Assembly: GCF_024347515.1 (NCBI RefSeq)
Contig: NZ_AP025493.1
Span: 1,922,001-1,986,000, forward strand
Direction of reading: 5' to 3'
Length of the DNA stretch: 64,000 bases
Origin: Vibrio gigantis
GTDB lineage: Bacteria > Pseudomonadota > Gammaproteobacteria > Enterobacterales > Vibrionaceae
A program made the position numbers and the translations under genes. The notes beneath the pieces are model-generated. The model made no database searches. It saw nothing but the letters and a program-made list of their open reading frames with translations, and had not been told where the DNA came from. Shown here piece after piece: positions 45,012 through 54,582 of the stretch. The first letter of the stretch is position 1, and each line of letters starts with the position of its first letter.

Positions 45012-48000
45012 GTTGGATGACAAAATGGTTCATTAACAACCCAGTCGCTGCCAATTTGTTGATGATGGCGATTGTTATCAGTGGTGTGCTGGCGTTTGGT
45101 CAGCTGCGTGTCGAGTCGTTCCCGCAAATTGCACCATCATCAATCAGTATTACTGTGGCTTATCCTGGCGGTACTGCACAACAGATTGATGAGAGCGTGA
45201 CTCAACGAATCGAAGAGTCGATCAGCGGCATTGCAGGCATCAAACAGATCACCAGCCAATCGAGTGCTGGCGTGTCTAGAGTCGTGGTACGTAAAACCAG
45301 CAGCACAGATTTAGACAAGCTGTTGGATGATATTCGTAATCAAGTTAACGCCATCAACGGCTTTCCAGTGCAAGCAGAAAGACCGCAAGTGGTGCGTAAT
45401 GAATTTACCAACTTAGCTGCGTTTGTTGTGGTGTCAGGTCCAAGAACCGATGACGAATTACAACCTATTGCTAAGCAACTTGAACAAGCGCTGAAAAAGA
45501 ACCCTCAAATTTCCAAGGTCTCAAACTGGGGAACTCGAACGCCTCAGTTGGTTATCGATCCAGACCCTGACCAACTCAAGGCGCTAGGGCTGAGCTTGGA
45601 AGATCTTGCAGGTTTAGTTGAGCAGCGTTCACTAGAGTCTCGTAGCGGTGAGCTGATTAGTGACAAAGGCCGAATGGTTATTCGTGGTGACGGTTATGCC
45701 GATGATTTGCAGAAGCTGAATCAGCTTGTCGTAATTTCGGGTAGTAATGGAGAAATACGCTTGGGAGACATTGCCAAGCTAACCCGTGGCTACCAATACA
45801 GCGGCTCTATCGTGCGTAACAACGGCGCTAACGCCATCGCTTTATTGGTCAGCACTAGCCAAACCGATAATCTACTTAAAGTCAGTGAAGCGATCAGCGA
45901 AACCTTGGATGCACAACGTGTGATTCTGCCGTCGGATATTGAGCTGAATACCATGGCTGATATGGCGCCTTACATTGAAGAGCAGCTATTTCGTTTAAGC
46001 GAAAACGCCTGGCAAGGCTTGCTAATTGTGTTGATCTTGCTCGGGATATTTCTTGAAATTAGGCTCGCGTTTTGGGTCGCGATGGGAATTCCGATTGCGC
46101 TCGCTGGAACACTCGCTGCAATGCAGTGGTTTAACTACAGCATCAACGACATCACTTTGTTTGGCTTTATCTTGGTGCTCGGTGTGTTGGTGGATGATGC
46201 CGTAGTTGTGGGTGAAGCGATACATGAAAAACGGACGGGGCACGGCAGTAGTTCTGGTCATTTAAATAGAAACGGCCCCTCTAATGTAAACGGAAAAACA
46301 GCCGCTTGGCAGGGCGTCCATTCTGTGTCGGTGGCAACCGTGTTTGGTGTGCTGACGACCATTGCTGCATTTTCTCCAATGCTATGGATTAACAATGAGT
46401 TAGCCAAGGTGCTTGCTGGGTTTTCGGCAGTGGTGATCTTCGCTTTGATCTTCTCGCTGATTGAAAGCAAATTTATTCTACCGTCACACTTGGCTCAGCT
46501 TTCTTTGAAAAAGCCATCTACAAGTATTTTTGCCAAGGTTCAGAATGCCGCTCAAGGCGGTTTGCAGTGGTTCAATCTCAACATCTATAAGCCAGTATTG
46601 GAGTTTGCACTTGGCTACAAAGTGGCGTCTTTGCTTGGGTTTGTGGCGGTTATCTCACTGGCTTACGGTATGTGGTCGAATGGGGCGATTCGAAGTGCGC
46701 TGTTCCCTGAAATTCCTGGGCGTTACATTACGGCTGTTATTGAGCTAGAAGATGGTGCGCCGTTACCACTGCAGCGCCAAGCTTTGTTGCAAGTAGAGCA
46801 AGCGATGACTCAGGTTGAGAAAGGCTTAATGGAAGATTATCCATTACAAGAGAAGCCCGTCGTAAACCTGCTCGCGTGGTCAGATGGTTATGGGGAAATT
46901 GAAGTCACTGCGGAGCTCACCAATGAATCTTTAAGCTTATTGCCGGGTAACTTACTGCTGAAGCGATGGCGAGAAAGCACTGGGCAAATTGAAGGGGCTT
47001 ACTCGGCCAAATTCAGCGCAGCAGAAGAACCAGCTGGTGGCACATTCTTAACGATCTCTTCCAACGATCGTGAGTTGGCTTCTCGTGTGAGTGAACAGCT
47101 AGCAGATACTCTAGAGTCCTTAAAAGGCGTTTCGGATGTTTACGATGATGGTCAGGATGGTTTACCACAAGTTCGCTTAGTGCTGAATCAATATGGTCAG
47201 CAGCTTGGATTAACTCAAGCGAAGCTGGCACAGCTTGCCGGAGAAGCGTTTGGCGAAAGGGAAGTTCATCGCCTATTAGAAAACGGACAAGAGACCAAGG
47301 TGCTGCTGCAATACCCAAGAGATGAGCGCAGAACCTTAGTTCAGCTACAACAAGCCATCATTATGTTGCCGAACGGTGGCAGCGTAATGATTGGCGATAT
47401 CGCTGAGTTCCGTCACGAGCAAGAGCCGCAAGTGGTTTTCCGCCGTGACCGAGAACAAGTGATCAACCTCTATTGGAAGCAAAACCGAGATCTGCAATCA
47501 CCAGAGAAGACACGAGAACAGCTTGAAGAGACGATTGAATCTCTGCGGCTACAATACCCAAGTGTGACGATCAAAGCGGGTGGCGAGTTTGAAGAGATAG
47601 GGGAAGTGTCGGATGGCTTTAAATCCGCGATGATCCTGACGCTGCTGATGATCTACATCTTGTTGGCAGTGCCTTTGAAATCCTACTGGCAGCCAATGAT
47701 CATCATGGCGGTAATACCGTTTGGATTCGCAGGCGCGATTTTTGGTCATTACTTGATGGACTTGCCGATCAGCATTCTTTCGATGTTCGGAATGATGGCC
47801 ATGACGGGGATCGTGATTAACGACTCGTTGGTGTTGATCACGCGTTTTAATGCTGAATATCGCCAAGGCGTCCCATTACAGAAAGCGTTGGTGATTGCGG
47901 GCACCAGCCGATTGAGAGCGATCTTCTTAACCACGATAACCACTGTGTGTGGGTTGTTGCCGTTACTAAGCGAAACTGCGGAACAAGCACAATACTTAAA

Positions 48001-48181
48001 GCCTGCGGCGGTGTCGTTGGTGTTTGGTGAACTGTTCGCCACTGCGGTAACGCTGATTTTGATACCTGTGTTGCTTGGTTTGTTTTTCCGCAAACCGCCT
48101 CAAGTTGAAGATCTAATCGAAAATGGAGCGGTCGAACAAGAACCACAGGTACAGACACAGCTCACTTTGGAGCGCTCGTGA
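45008..48181 (+). CDS. RND-family efflux pump permease (AcrB-like)
   Basis: The 1057-residue pump has twelve membrane helices, two large periplasmic regions and the proton-relay Asp pair D396-D397 in GVLVDDAVVVGEAI. The second half carries PLKSYWQPMIIMAVIPFGF and MTGIVINDSLVLI. Just after helix 4 a loop rich in Gly, Ser and Asn (GSSSGHLNRNGPSNVNG) replaces the usual short cytoplasmic link, making it about 15 residues longer. It is a heavy-metal-independent HAE-type pump by motif; the substrates are unknown. It works with the adaptor encoded before it. Confidence 0.92.
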   Translation: MSWMTKWFINNPVAANLLMMAIVISGVLAFGQLRVESFPQIAPSSISITVAYPGGTAQQIDESVTQRIEESISGIAGIKQITSQSSAGVSRVVVRKTSSTDLDKLLDDIRNQVNAINGFPVQAERPQVVRNEFTNLAAFVVVSGPRTDDELQPIAKQLEQALKKNPQISKVSNWGTRTPQLVIDPDPDQLKALGLSLEDLAGLVEQRSLESRSGELISDKGRMVIRGDGYADDLQKLNQLVVISGSNGEIRLGDIAKLTRGYQYSGSIVRNNGANAIALLVSTSQTDNLLKVSEAISETLDAQRVILPSDIELNTMADMAPYIEEQLFRLSENAWQGLLIVLILLGIFLEIRLAFWVAMGIPIALAGTLAAMQWFNYSINDITLFGFILVLGVLVDDAVVVGEAIHEKRTGHGSSSGHLNRNGPSNVNGKTAAWQGVHSVSVATVFGVLTTIAAFSPMLWINNELAKVLAGFSAVVIFALIFSLIESKFILPSHLAQLSLKKPSTSIFAKVQNAAQGGLQWFNLNIYKPVLEFALGYKVASLLGFVAVISLAYGMWSNGAIRSALFPEIPGRYITAVIELEDGAPLPLQRQALLQVEQAMTQVEKGLMEDYPLQEKPVVNLLAWSDGYGEIEVTAELTNESLSLLPGNLLLKRWRESTGQIEGAYSAKFSAAEEPAGGTFLTISSNDRELASRVSEQLADTLESLKGVSDVYDDGQDGLPQVRLVLNQYGQQLGLTQAKLAQLAGEAFGEREVHRLLENGQETKVLLQYPRDERRTLVQLQQAIIMLPNGGSVMIGDIAEFRHEQEPQVVFRRDREQVINLYWKQNRDLQSPEKTREQLEETIESLRLQYPSVTIKAGGEFEEIGEVSDGFKSAMILTLLMIYILLAVPLKSYWQPMIIMAVIPFGFAGAIFGHYLMDLPISILSMFGMMAMTGIVINDSLVLITRFNAEYRQGVPLQKALVIAGTSRLRAIFLTTITTVCGLLPLLSETAEQAQYLKPAAVSLVFGELFATAVTLILIPVLLGLFFRKPPQVEDLIENGAVEQEPQVQTQLTLERS

Positions 48182-49212
48182 TTGATTTTATAAAGGACAA
48201 AGACGATAGTGAAGCCAAGCGATCGAATTCAATCAAGACGACAGATACAAGAGCTTCTATGCCTGAGAACAAAGACCGTGTGACGCAACAGAGCAAGCCT
48301 GACTATCACTCAGTGCCTGGGTTTAAACTTGTGCCCGAGATTGCGTTGGTTGAATCTTTACCAGAACACCTTCAAAAACGCTTTAGCCATGCGCTTAACT
48401 TAATGCATGAAGAGTGGGGTGAGCGTCGTACTTGGGAAGAGATAGCGACCGAGAGCGCGATTTCTCCATACCACTTTCATCGTCAGTTTACTGAGCTGTT
48501 TAATGAAACGCCGGGTCAATACCTGAGTCGAATACGTCTACAGATTGCTGTTAGCCTGTTGATCAATGACGAGCCATGGAGCGTCATTGAAATTGCTCAG
48601 TATTGTGGATTCTCATCGTCACAGTCGCTAGGCAAGGCGCTCAAGCGTGAGCTGGGCGTGACGGCAAAGCACATTCGAGCAATGGGTTATAACGCGACAC
48701 CCAAGGAGACGGCGGATTTCATCCAGAGATTGGCGCATCCCGGTGTGCAGTCTTCGATGGAAAAAGAGCTGGTTAAGTCTATGCCAACAGAATTGGTTTG
48801 GTATCCGGAGCGTGGTATGCAGAAGCTCAAATTAGACGACCCTGACTGGGATACCGCGTTTGAGATGTACGGCCAGAAGTCGACACAACTTATGGGCACA
48901 ACGCCGATTAAGCAAATGAGAAACAAGTGGGACGACATAGACGCTGAAATCGGCAACTGGCAAGTAGCTAAAGAGCGTTACGATATGACCATTCCAGAAG
49001 GTTACTACTTGTGTAGCGATGTTTATCTGGTTTCCGATGTAGCCTACAGCACGGCTTTAGAAGCGTTGTTTAATGCGGTTAAGCAACAAGGCTTACAGTT
49101 AGCCGTGAATGGCTATTTGGTGGAGATGATTCGCCATATAGATGATGACGATGTAGAAGGAGTAACATTCTCTTTTCAGTTGCCGGTTTTAACCACGCAA
49201 GACAACGAATAA
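48178..49212 (+). CDS. AraC-family regulator with C-terminal effector-binding domain
   Basis: The frame begins with GTG 48178 overlapping the pump stop codon; ATG 48259 (MPENKDRV) is an alternative start, 27 codons on, without an obvious ribosome site. The AraC double helix-turn-helix lies at about residues 70-165 (TWEEIATESAISPYHFHRQF, IAQYCGFSSSQSLGKALKRE), followed by a GyrI-like effector-binding domain (about 185-340), the Rob/SoxS-plus-ligand layout. Being last in the efflux operon, it probably feeds back on its expression in response to a pumped compound. Confidence 0.87.
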   Translation: MIDFIKDKDDSEAKRSNSIKTTDTRASMPENKDRVTQQSKPDYHSVPGFKLVPEIALVESLPEHLQKRFSHALNLMHEEWGERRTWEEIATESAISPYHFHRQFTELFNETPGQYLSRIRLQIAVSLLINDEPWSVIEIAQYCGFSSSQSLGKALKRELGVTAKHIRAMGYNATPKETADFIQRLAHPGVQSSMEKELVKSMPTELVWYPERGMQKLKLDDPDWDTAFEMYGQKSTQLMGTTPIKQMRNKWDDIDAEIGNWQVAKERYDMTIPEGYYLCSDVYLVSDVAYSTALEALFNAVKQQGLQLAVNGYLVEMIRHIDDDDVEGVTFSFQLPVLTTQDNE

Positions 49213-49215
49213 TAA

Positions 49216-49241
49216 AAAGGCTCCTCAAATGAGGAGCCTTT
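49216..49241. terminator. bidirectional terminator between the efflux operon and fruA
   Basis: AAAGGCTCCTC (49216-49226) pairs with GAGGAGCCTTT (49231-49241) around AAAT. It lies between two converging operons. Confidence 0.85.
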
Positions 49242-49289
49242 GTTTACTAATAAGCAGCTTTATAGAAGGAGCTTAACAGAGTAGGGGGA

Positions 49290-51047
49290 TTAAGCCTCTG
49301 CCGTTACTTTAGAGCCGCTCATCTTTTTAAGTGCTGCGTAACCAAAGCCTGTTACTGCTGTACCTGCTGCAATCGCCACTAGGTACATAAGCACTGGAGA
49401 GATGGCGCCAGGAATCAGTAGTACGAACAAGCCGCCGTGTGGAGCCATTAGCTGTGCACCAAACATCATTGATAGAGCACCCGTTAGTGCACCACCTGCC
49501 ATACATGCTGGGATAACACGCATTGGATCTTTCGCTGCGAATGGAATCGCACCTTCAGAGATGAAACATAGGCCAAGAACGAATGATGCTTTACCTGCTT
49601 CACGCTCGCTTGCTTCAAACTTGTCTTTCACTAGGAAAGTCGCAAGACCCATACCTAGAGCTGGAACCATACCTGCTGCCATGATAGCCGCCATTGGTGC
49701 GTAAGTTTGCGAAGCCAGCAGACCAACACCAAATGTGTAAGCCGCTTTGTTTACAGGGCCACCAAGGTCGAAACACATCATTGCGCCTAGAATCACACCT
49801 AGAAGAATCGCGTTAGACGTACCCATGTTGTTTAGGAAGTCTGTCATTGCGCTCATCACGCCAGATACAGGACCACCCACAATGTAAACCATCACAAGGC
49901 CAGTGAACAAACTCGCAATAAACGGAATGATCAGGATAGGCTTGAGGGCTTCCATTGACTGTGGAAGCTGAACTTTGTCGGCAATGAGTTTTGCAGAGTA
50001 ACCCGCAATGAAACCAGCCGCGATACCACCTAGGAAGCCAGCGCCCGTTGAGCTAGCCAGCATACCGCCAATTAGACCAGGAGCTAGACCCGGACGGTCA
50101 GCAATCGAGAATGCAATGAAACCAGCAAGAACGGGAATCATCAGAGCGAATGCAGAACCACCACCGATAGTCATCAGTGCCGCTGCTAGTGTGCCTTCTT
50201 CTTTAAACGCTTCGATACCGAATACGAAAGAAAGAGCGATGATCAAACCACCCGCAACAACCACAGGAAGCATGTGAGATACACCTGTCATCAGGTGCTT
50301 GTACACGCCTTTCTTCTCATCAGCGGGTGCTGAATTAGAAGAAGCTGTGTGTTGGTATGGTTTCGCTTCTGCGAATGCTTTTTCCATCTCTTGCTTTGTT
50401 TTCTTCAAAGCAGGACTTGTCGTTGTTTTGTATAGCGCTTTGCCGTTAAAACGATCCAGTGGTACATCGATATCTGCTGCGATGATAACAAGATCAGCGT
50501 CTGCGATTTCTTGGTCTGTTAGTTGGTTCTTCGCACCTACAGAGCCGCGAGTTTCCACTTTGATTTGGTGACCTAGGCGTTTGCCTTCGGCTTCAAGTGC
50601 TTCAGCTGCCATGAAGGTATGTGCAACACCCGTTGGACAAGCAGTAATCGCAACGATCTTTTTGCTGCCTGTTGTTTCTGTTGAAGCATTTGCCGAAGTA
50701 CCCGTCACTTCAATAGTGCTTTCAACTTGAGAAGCTTCTAATACCGTTGCTTCTGCTGCCGCTTTCTCTAGAAATGCTTTTGCATCTGCAGTGCACTCAG
50801 AGATAGCTGCTTGGTAAACTTTTTTGCCGACAAAGCGCGCTTTATCAACGTTTGTGTTGGCTGCGATAACCACAACATCGCTGCTGTCGATAGCGTCTTG
50901 TGATACTGGAGATTCAGGTAACACGCTTGATTGACATTCAATAGCGGCGTTCCAACCCAGTGCTTTTGTCGCTTGTTCTAACAAGCCTGCGGCGATGATG
51001 CTGTTTGCTACGCCACTTGGGCAAGCTGTGATAATGGTAATATTCAT
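49290..51047 (-). CDS. fruA: fructose PTS permease, fused IIB'-IIB-IIC
   Basis: The 585-residue protein has two IIB modules in line: an N-terminal one with C9 (ITACPSGVANS) and a second with the phosphorylation Cys C137 (ITACPTGVAHTFMAAEAL). The second is followed by IIC (about 245-580) with ten hydrophobic segments and the fructose-family stretch AFSIADRPGLAPGLIGG. It takes up fructose and releases fructose 1-phosphate inside. It is the last gene of fruBKA, 15 bp after fruK. Confidence 0.95.
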   Translation of the reverse strand: MNITIITACPSGVANSIIAAGLLEQATKALGWNAAIECQSSVLPESPVSQDAIDSSDVVVIAANTNVDKARFVGKKVYQAAISECTADAKAFLEKAAAEATVLEASQVESTIEVTGTSANASTETTGSKKIVAITACPTGVAHTFMAAEALEAEGKRLGHQIKVETRGSVGAKNQLTDQEIADADLVIIAADIDVPLDRFNGKALYKTTTSPALKKTKQEMEKAFAEAKPYQHTASSNSAPADEKKGVYKHLMTGVSHMLPVVVAGGLIIALSFVFGIEAFKEEGTLAAALMTIGGGSAFALMIPVLAGFIAFSIADRPGLAPGLIGGMLASSTGAGFLGGIAAGFIAGYSAKLIADKVQLPQSMEALKPILIIPFIASLFTGLVMVYIVGGPVSGVMSAMTDFLNNMGTSNAILLGVILGAMMCFDLGGPVNKAAYTFGVGLLASQTYAPMAAIMAAGMVPALGMGLATFLVKDKFEASEREAGKASFVLGLCFISEGAIPFAAKDPMRVIPACMAGGALTGALSMMFGAQLMAPHGGLFVLLIPGAISPVLMYLVAIAAGTAVTGFGYAALKKMSGSKVTAEA

Positions 51048-51062
51048 AATAAACCTTTTGTC

Positions 51063-52040
51063 CTATTTGCTTGTGTCTAACTGGCTAGTTGGAGCACTAA
51101 GCGCCTGTAATTGGATATTTTGTAGTACTGAATCCAGCTCTTGTTGGCTGGTGATGCCCACGCCTACCTGTGAAACTGCTAGAGCAGATAGGGCGGTTGC
51201 GAATTTAATAAGTTCTGGTTTTGGCATCTGTTGCATGTGACCCCAACATAGGCCAGCAACCAAGGTGTCGCCTGCGCCTACTGTGCTCACCACTTGCATA
51301 CGCGGCGGTTGAGCATGTAACCATTCACCTTGGTTTAGCCACATCACGCCTTCAGCGCCAAGTGATACCACGATGTTATCGATGCCTTTTTCACTCAGGG
51401 CTTGGCCTGCGTGTTGGCATTGGTCACGAGTTGTCAGTTCTGCATTGAACAGCTGAGACAGCTCTTCGTCGTTTGGCTTAATCAACCAAGGCTGAGCATT
51501 GATACCGGCTTTGAGTGCGTCACGGCTGCTGTCGAACAACACTTTTTTACCTAGGTCACGCAAGCGCTGTACCCAAGAAGCGCAAAGCTCTGGCGATACA
51601 CCTTGTGGCAAGCTGCCTGCAATCACGAAGTATTCGTGGTCTTCAGCCAGCTCAAGCAAGGTTTCTTCAAACGCTTTAACAGCGTCAGCATCAACAGGAA
51701 CACCTGGGAAGTTGATGTCGCTAACTTGGCCTGAGTTTTCTACTAATTTTACGTTGATACGAGTCGCGCCATCAACACGGATAAAGCGGTCAGTTGCGCC
51801 CATCTGTTCGAACAGTTGGCAGAAGGCTTCTGCATTATTGCGGCCAAGGAAACCTGTTACGGTAACCTTAGCGCCAAGTTCTGAAAGTACTTTTGCTACG
51901 TTTACGCCTTTGCCTGCTGCATGCAGAGAGCCTTTGTTTACTAGGCTAACTGAACCTACATTGAGTGCGTCGATAGCGCCAGTTAGGTCGAGAGCTGGGT
52001 TTAGCGTAACGGTAACGGCTTTGATTTGTTTATCAGACAT
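51063..52040 (-). CDS. fruK: 1-phosphofructokinase
   Basis: This 325-residue PfkB-family enzyme phosphorylates fructose 1-phosphate to fructose 1,6-bisphosphate. The PfkB signatures are present: GKGVNVAKVLSELGAKVTVTG near the start, and TVGAGDTLVAGL with the catalytic Asp. The C-terminus has extra residues (LSAPTSQLDTSK). It sits between fruB and fruA with short gaps. Confidence 0.95.
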   Translation of the reverse strand: MSDKQIKAVTVTLNPALDLTGAIDALNVGSVSLVNKGSLHAAGKGVNVAKVLSELGAKVTVTGFLGRNNAEAFCQLFEQMGATDRFIRVDGATRINVKLVENSGQVSDINFPGVPVDADAVKAFEETLLELAEDHEYFVIAGSLPQGVSPELCASWVQRLRDLGKKVLFDSSRDALKAGINAQPWLIKPNDEELSQLFNAELTTRDQCQHAGQALSEKGIDNIVVSLGAEGVMWLNQGEWLHAQPPRMQVVSTVGAGDTLVAGLCWGHMQQMPKPELIKFATALSALAVSQVGVGITSQQELDSVLQNIQLQALSAPTSQLDTSK

Positions 52041-52049
52041 ATCGATTCC

Positions 52050-53183
52050 TTAACCTTCGCCAAGGCCTGAAACGATAGCTTTGCCAATCGATTCAAGTGC
52101 TTGTGCTGCGTCTTCACCTTCAGCAACAAACTGAAGCTGGTGACCGTGTTTAACGCCAAGTGCGATGACTTTCATCAAGCTCTTCGCGTTCACTTCTTTT
52201 CCGTCGCCATCTAGATTTGAAACGCGGATTGTTGATTCGAATTTCTTCGCTTCAGCAACCAGCATTGCACCCGGGCGAGCGTGTAGGCCGTGCGCGTTTT
52301 TGATTTTGAATACTGCGCAGTTGTCATCGTCTTGAGAGGCTGTAGAAACCGCTTCACCTTTTAGAAGACCAATCACTTGCGCAATGTCAGCTGTTAACAG
52401 TTGTTGCTGTTTACCTTCGAAAACCATCTTGCTTAGGTTTGCCAGAATAGATTGGTGCGCGCTGTTACAAGCTGCGAATGCAACTAATGCTTTCACTGGT
52501 GTGCCTTCGTACTCACAGTGGTTTGCTGTTGAAACAAACGATACGCCAGTGCGAGTTACGCCTTTATCGCTGCCCAACAACCACAGGCCTTGGCCTAGGT
52601 GAGTCGGTGTTTTTGTTACTAGGTCAGCAACGAATGCGTTGTCAGTACAGCCAGTGTTCTTAAGAAGACCGCCTGCAACTGCCGACATTTGAACCATGTC
52701 GCTTGCAGGGAACAGTAGCTGAACCAAAGAAGCGTCTAGGTCGGCTTCTAGCTGAACTTTGCCATTAAGTAGGGCGATGATTTCGTCTTCTGATTTCGCT
52801 TGCTTTAATTTCTCTTCAACACCATCTGCCGCTAGAACCTTAGTTAGCTGCTTAAGGATGCCTAAGTGCTCGTCAGATTTCGCTGCAATACCAATTGCTA
52901 CGTAAACACGGTTGCCATCTGCCCAATCAATGCCTTCTGGGAAGTGGTGAACGGCTACGCCTGTCTCTTTTACTAGGCTACGCGTGTCCGTGGTGCCGTG
53001 AGGAATCGCGATGCCGTTACCTAGGAACGTAGAGTTCTGGTTTTCACGGTTCAGCATTCCTTCAACGTAGCCAGAGTCAACTAGGCCTTTCGCAGTTAGG
53101 TCGCCAGCAATGTTCTGGATAGCTTTGAATTTGTCATCGGCCGTTTGACCAAGAGTGATGTCAGATTTTGATAATTTAAGCAT
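52050..53183 (-). CDS. fruB: fructose PTS diphosphoryl transfer protein (IIA-M-HPr fusion)
   Basis: The 377 residues form a IIA domain with H62 (GIAIPHGTTD), a central domain (about 150-285), and a C-terminal HPr domain with H301 (HGLHARPGAM). It carries phosphate from enzyme I to FruA. The product is of normal FruB length. It heads the fru operon; FruR-type palindromes lie between it and fruR. Confidence 0.95.
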   Translation of the reverse strand: MLKLSKSDITLGQTADDKFKAIQNIAGDLTAKGLVDSGYVEGMLNRENQNSTFLGNGIAIPHGTTDTRSLVKETGVAVHHFPEGIDWADGNRVYVAIGIAAKSDEHLGILKQLTKVLAADGVEEKLKQAKSEDEIIALLNGKVQLEADLDASLVQLLFPASDMVQMSAVAGGLLKNTGCTDNAFVADLVTKTPTHLGQGLWLLGSDKGVTRTGVSFVSTANHCEYEGTPVKALVAFAACNSAHQSILANLSKMVFEGKQQQLLTADIAQVIGLLKGEAVSTASQDDDNCAVFKIKNAHGLHARPGAMLVAEAKKFESTIRVSNLDGDGKEVNAKSLMKVIALGVKHGHQLQFVAEGEDAAQALESIGKAIVSGLGEG

Positions 53184-53288
53184 GGTGCCTCTTTAGCGTA
53201 TCGCTTGAGAATTTGTGTATCGCTACGATTCAGTCTAGAGCAAATGATAGTGAACTTTACTCGTTGCTTTGCTCTTTGTTTTACTTTT

Positions 53289-53304
53289 GCTGAATCGGTT
53301 CAGC
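53289..53304. promoter_or_regulatory. FruR/Cra-type operator 1 (fruB side)
   Basis: GCTGAATCGGTTCAGC is a near-perfect palindrome of the FruR/Cra type, about 105 bp before the fruB start codon. Confidence 0.8.
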
Positions 53305-53448
53305 ATTCAGTGTAAAAAAATTCAGCAAAGCCGATTTTGATAATCAAAATAGTTTTGCTGCGTGTCGTTAGTTTGGTTTGTCTCGTTAGTAACGACAAAT
53401 GACGCTCAATCCATTCAAAAGGATGATTGAAGTCACTTTTCAGATTTT

Positions 53449-53464
53449 GCTGAATCCTTTCAGC
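53449..53464. promoter_or_regulatory. FruR/Cra-type operator 2
   Basis: GCTGAATCCTTTCAGC, a slightly weaker match, lies 7 bp before operator 3. Confidence 0.75.
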
Positions 53465-53470
53465 TTTTAT

Positions 53471-53486
53471 ACTGAATCGATTCAGC
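53471..53486. promoter_or_regulatory. FruR/Cra-type operator 3
   Basis: ACTGAATCGATTCAGC contains the perfect 14-bp palindrome CTGAATCGATTCAG. It is about 72 bp before the fruR start codon and probably mediates autoregulation. Confidence 0.8.
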
Positions 53487-53557
53487 ATATAATTCAACTA
53501 ATCCAAGGATCAGAAGATTGGTTATATGATCCTACGCACAAAATACAGGTCACCCAT

Positions 53558-54562
53558 ATGACACTAGATGAGATTGCCAAACTAGCCGGTGTGTCGAAAA
53601 CCACAGCCAGCTATGTGATTAATGGCAAGGCGCAGAAATACAGAATCAGTGAGAAGACGCAGCAAAAAGTAATGGCAGTTGTCGATGAGTATAACTACCG
53701 TCCAGACCATGCTGCTTCGTCGCTGCGTGCTGGTAATAGCCGTTCATTTGGTTTGATTATTCCTGATCTGGAAAACAGCAGTTACGCGCGTTTAGCAAAA
53801 TTGATAGAGCAGAACTCACGTAAAGTGGGCTATCAAATCTTGATCGGTTGCTCTGATGATGACGCCGAAACCGAACGCAAAGTAGCGGAAGCGCTGGTGA
53901 GCCGTCGTATTGATGCCTTGCTGGTGGCGAGCTCTATGCCAGACGCTAACGAGTTCTATTTGAAGCTGCAAAACTCAGGTACACCCGTAATCGCGATTGA
54001 CCGTCCGTTAGACGATGAACACTTTGCTTGCGTAATCAGTGAAGATTTCGAAGCAGCGTTTGAACTGACGCATTCAATCCTTGATGACAGCATTCATAGT
54101 GTTGGTTTGATAGGTGCACTGCCAGATTTAAATATCTCACGCGAACGTCAGCTAGGTTTTGAAGCGGCAAATAAAGCGCATACTCAACAAACAGGGCTAA
54201 CAGAAAATAAGCCGATGGTTGTGGGGTATGGCGAACACTTTGATCGAGAATCAGGGCGTGAGATTTTTGAGGGTTGGATTGCCAAGGGCACAGTGCCTGA
54301 TGCGATTGTGACTATGTCTTACACCTTGCTAGAAGGTGTATTGGATGTGATGGTCGAAAAGCCAGAGCTGATCAATCAAGTGAAACTGGCAACCTTTGGT
54401 GATAATCGCTTATTGGATTTCTTACCTTTCAAAGTCCATTCACTGCCACAGCAATTCGAAGTGATTGCCGATAGTGCTTTTGCTTTGGCATTAAATGCGT
54501 CGGCTAAGCGTTACCAAGCGGGTATTGAGCTGGTACCAAGAAGCTTAGTAAAACGAGGCTAA
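53558..54562 (+). CDS. fruR: LacI-family fructose operon regulator FruR
   Basis: ATG 53558 gives 334 residues opening MTLDEIAKLAGVSKTTASYV, the LacI-type helix-turn-helix of Cra/FruR; the open frame extends 53 codons upstream through the operators and is not the real start. A periplasmic-binding-like core (FGLIIPDLENSSYARLAKLI) follows and would bind fructose 1-phosphate. It is divergent from fruBKA. In enteric bacteria FruR/Cra represses fru; as I recall, in V. cholerae FruR with fructose 1-phosphate helps RNA polymerase at the fru promoter, so activation is possible here too. Confidence 0.93.
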   Translation: MTLDEIAKLAGVSKTTASYVINGKAQKYRISEKTQQKVMAVVDEYNYRPDHAASSLRAGNSRSFGLIIPDLENSSYARLAKLIEQNSRKVGYQILIGCSDDDAETERKVAEALVSRRIDALLVASSMPDANEFYLKLQNSGTPVIAIDRPLDDEHFACVISEDFEAAFELTHSILDDSIHSVGLIGALPDLNISRERQLGFEAANKAHTQQTGLTENKPMVVGYGEHFDRESGREIFEGWIAKGTVPDAIVTMSYTLLEGVLDVMVEKPELINQVKLATFGDNRLLDFLPFKVHSLPQQFEVIADSAFALALNASAKRYQAGIELVPRSLVKRG

Positions 54563-54582
54563 ACGCGGTTAGCTTGATCTCT

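Noticed and set aside
51499..52053. 184-codon plus-strand frame across fruK
   Set aside because: It is entirely inside fruK, which has full family motifs. The Ser/Pro/Thr-rich translation has no recognisable domain.
53399..53557. 53-codon N-terminal extension of FruR
   Set aside because: It would translate through two FruR operators, and the conserved LacI-family start is MTLDEIAKLAGVSKTT at 53558.
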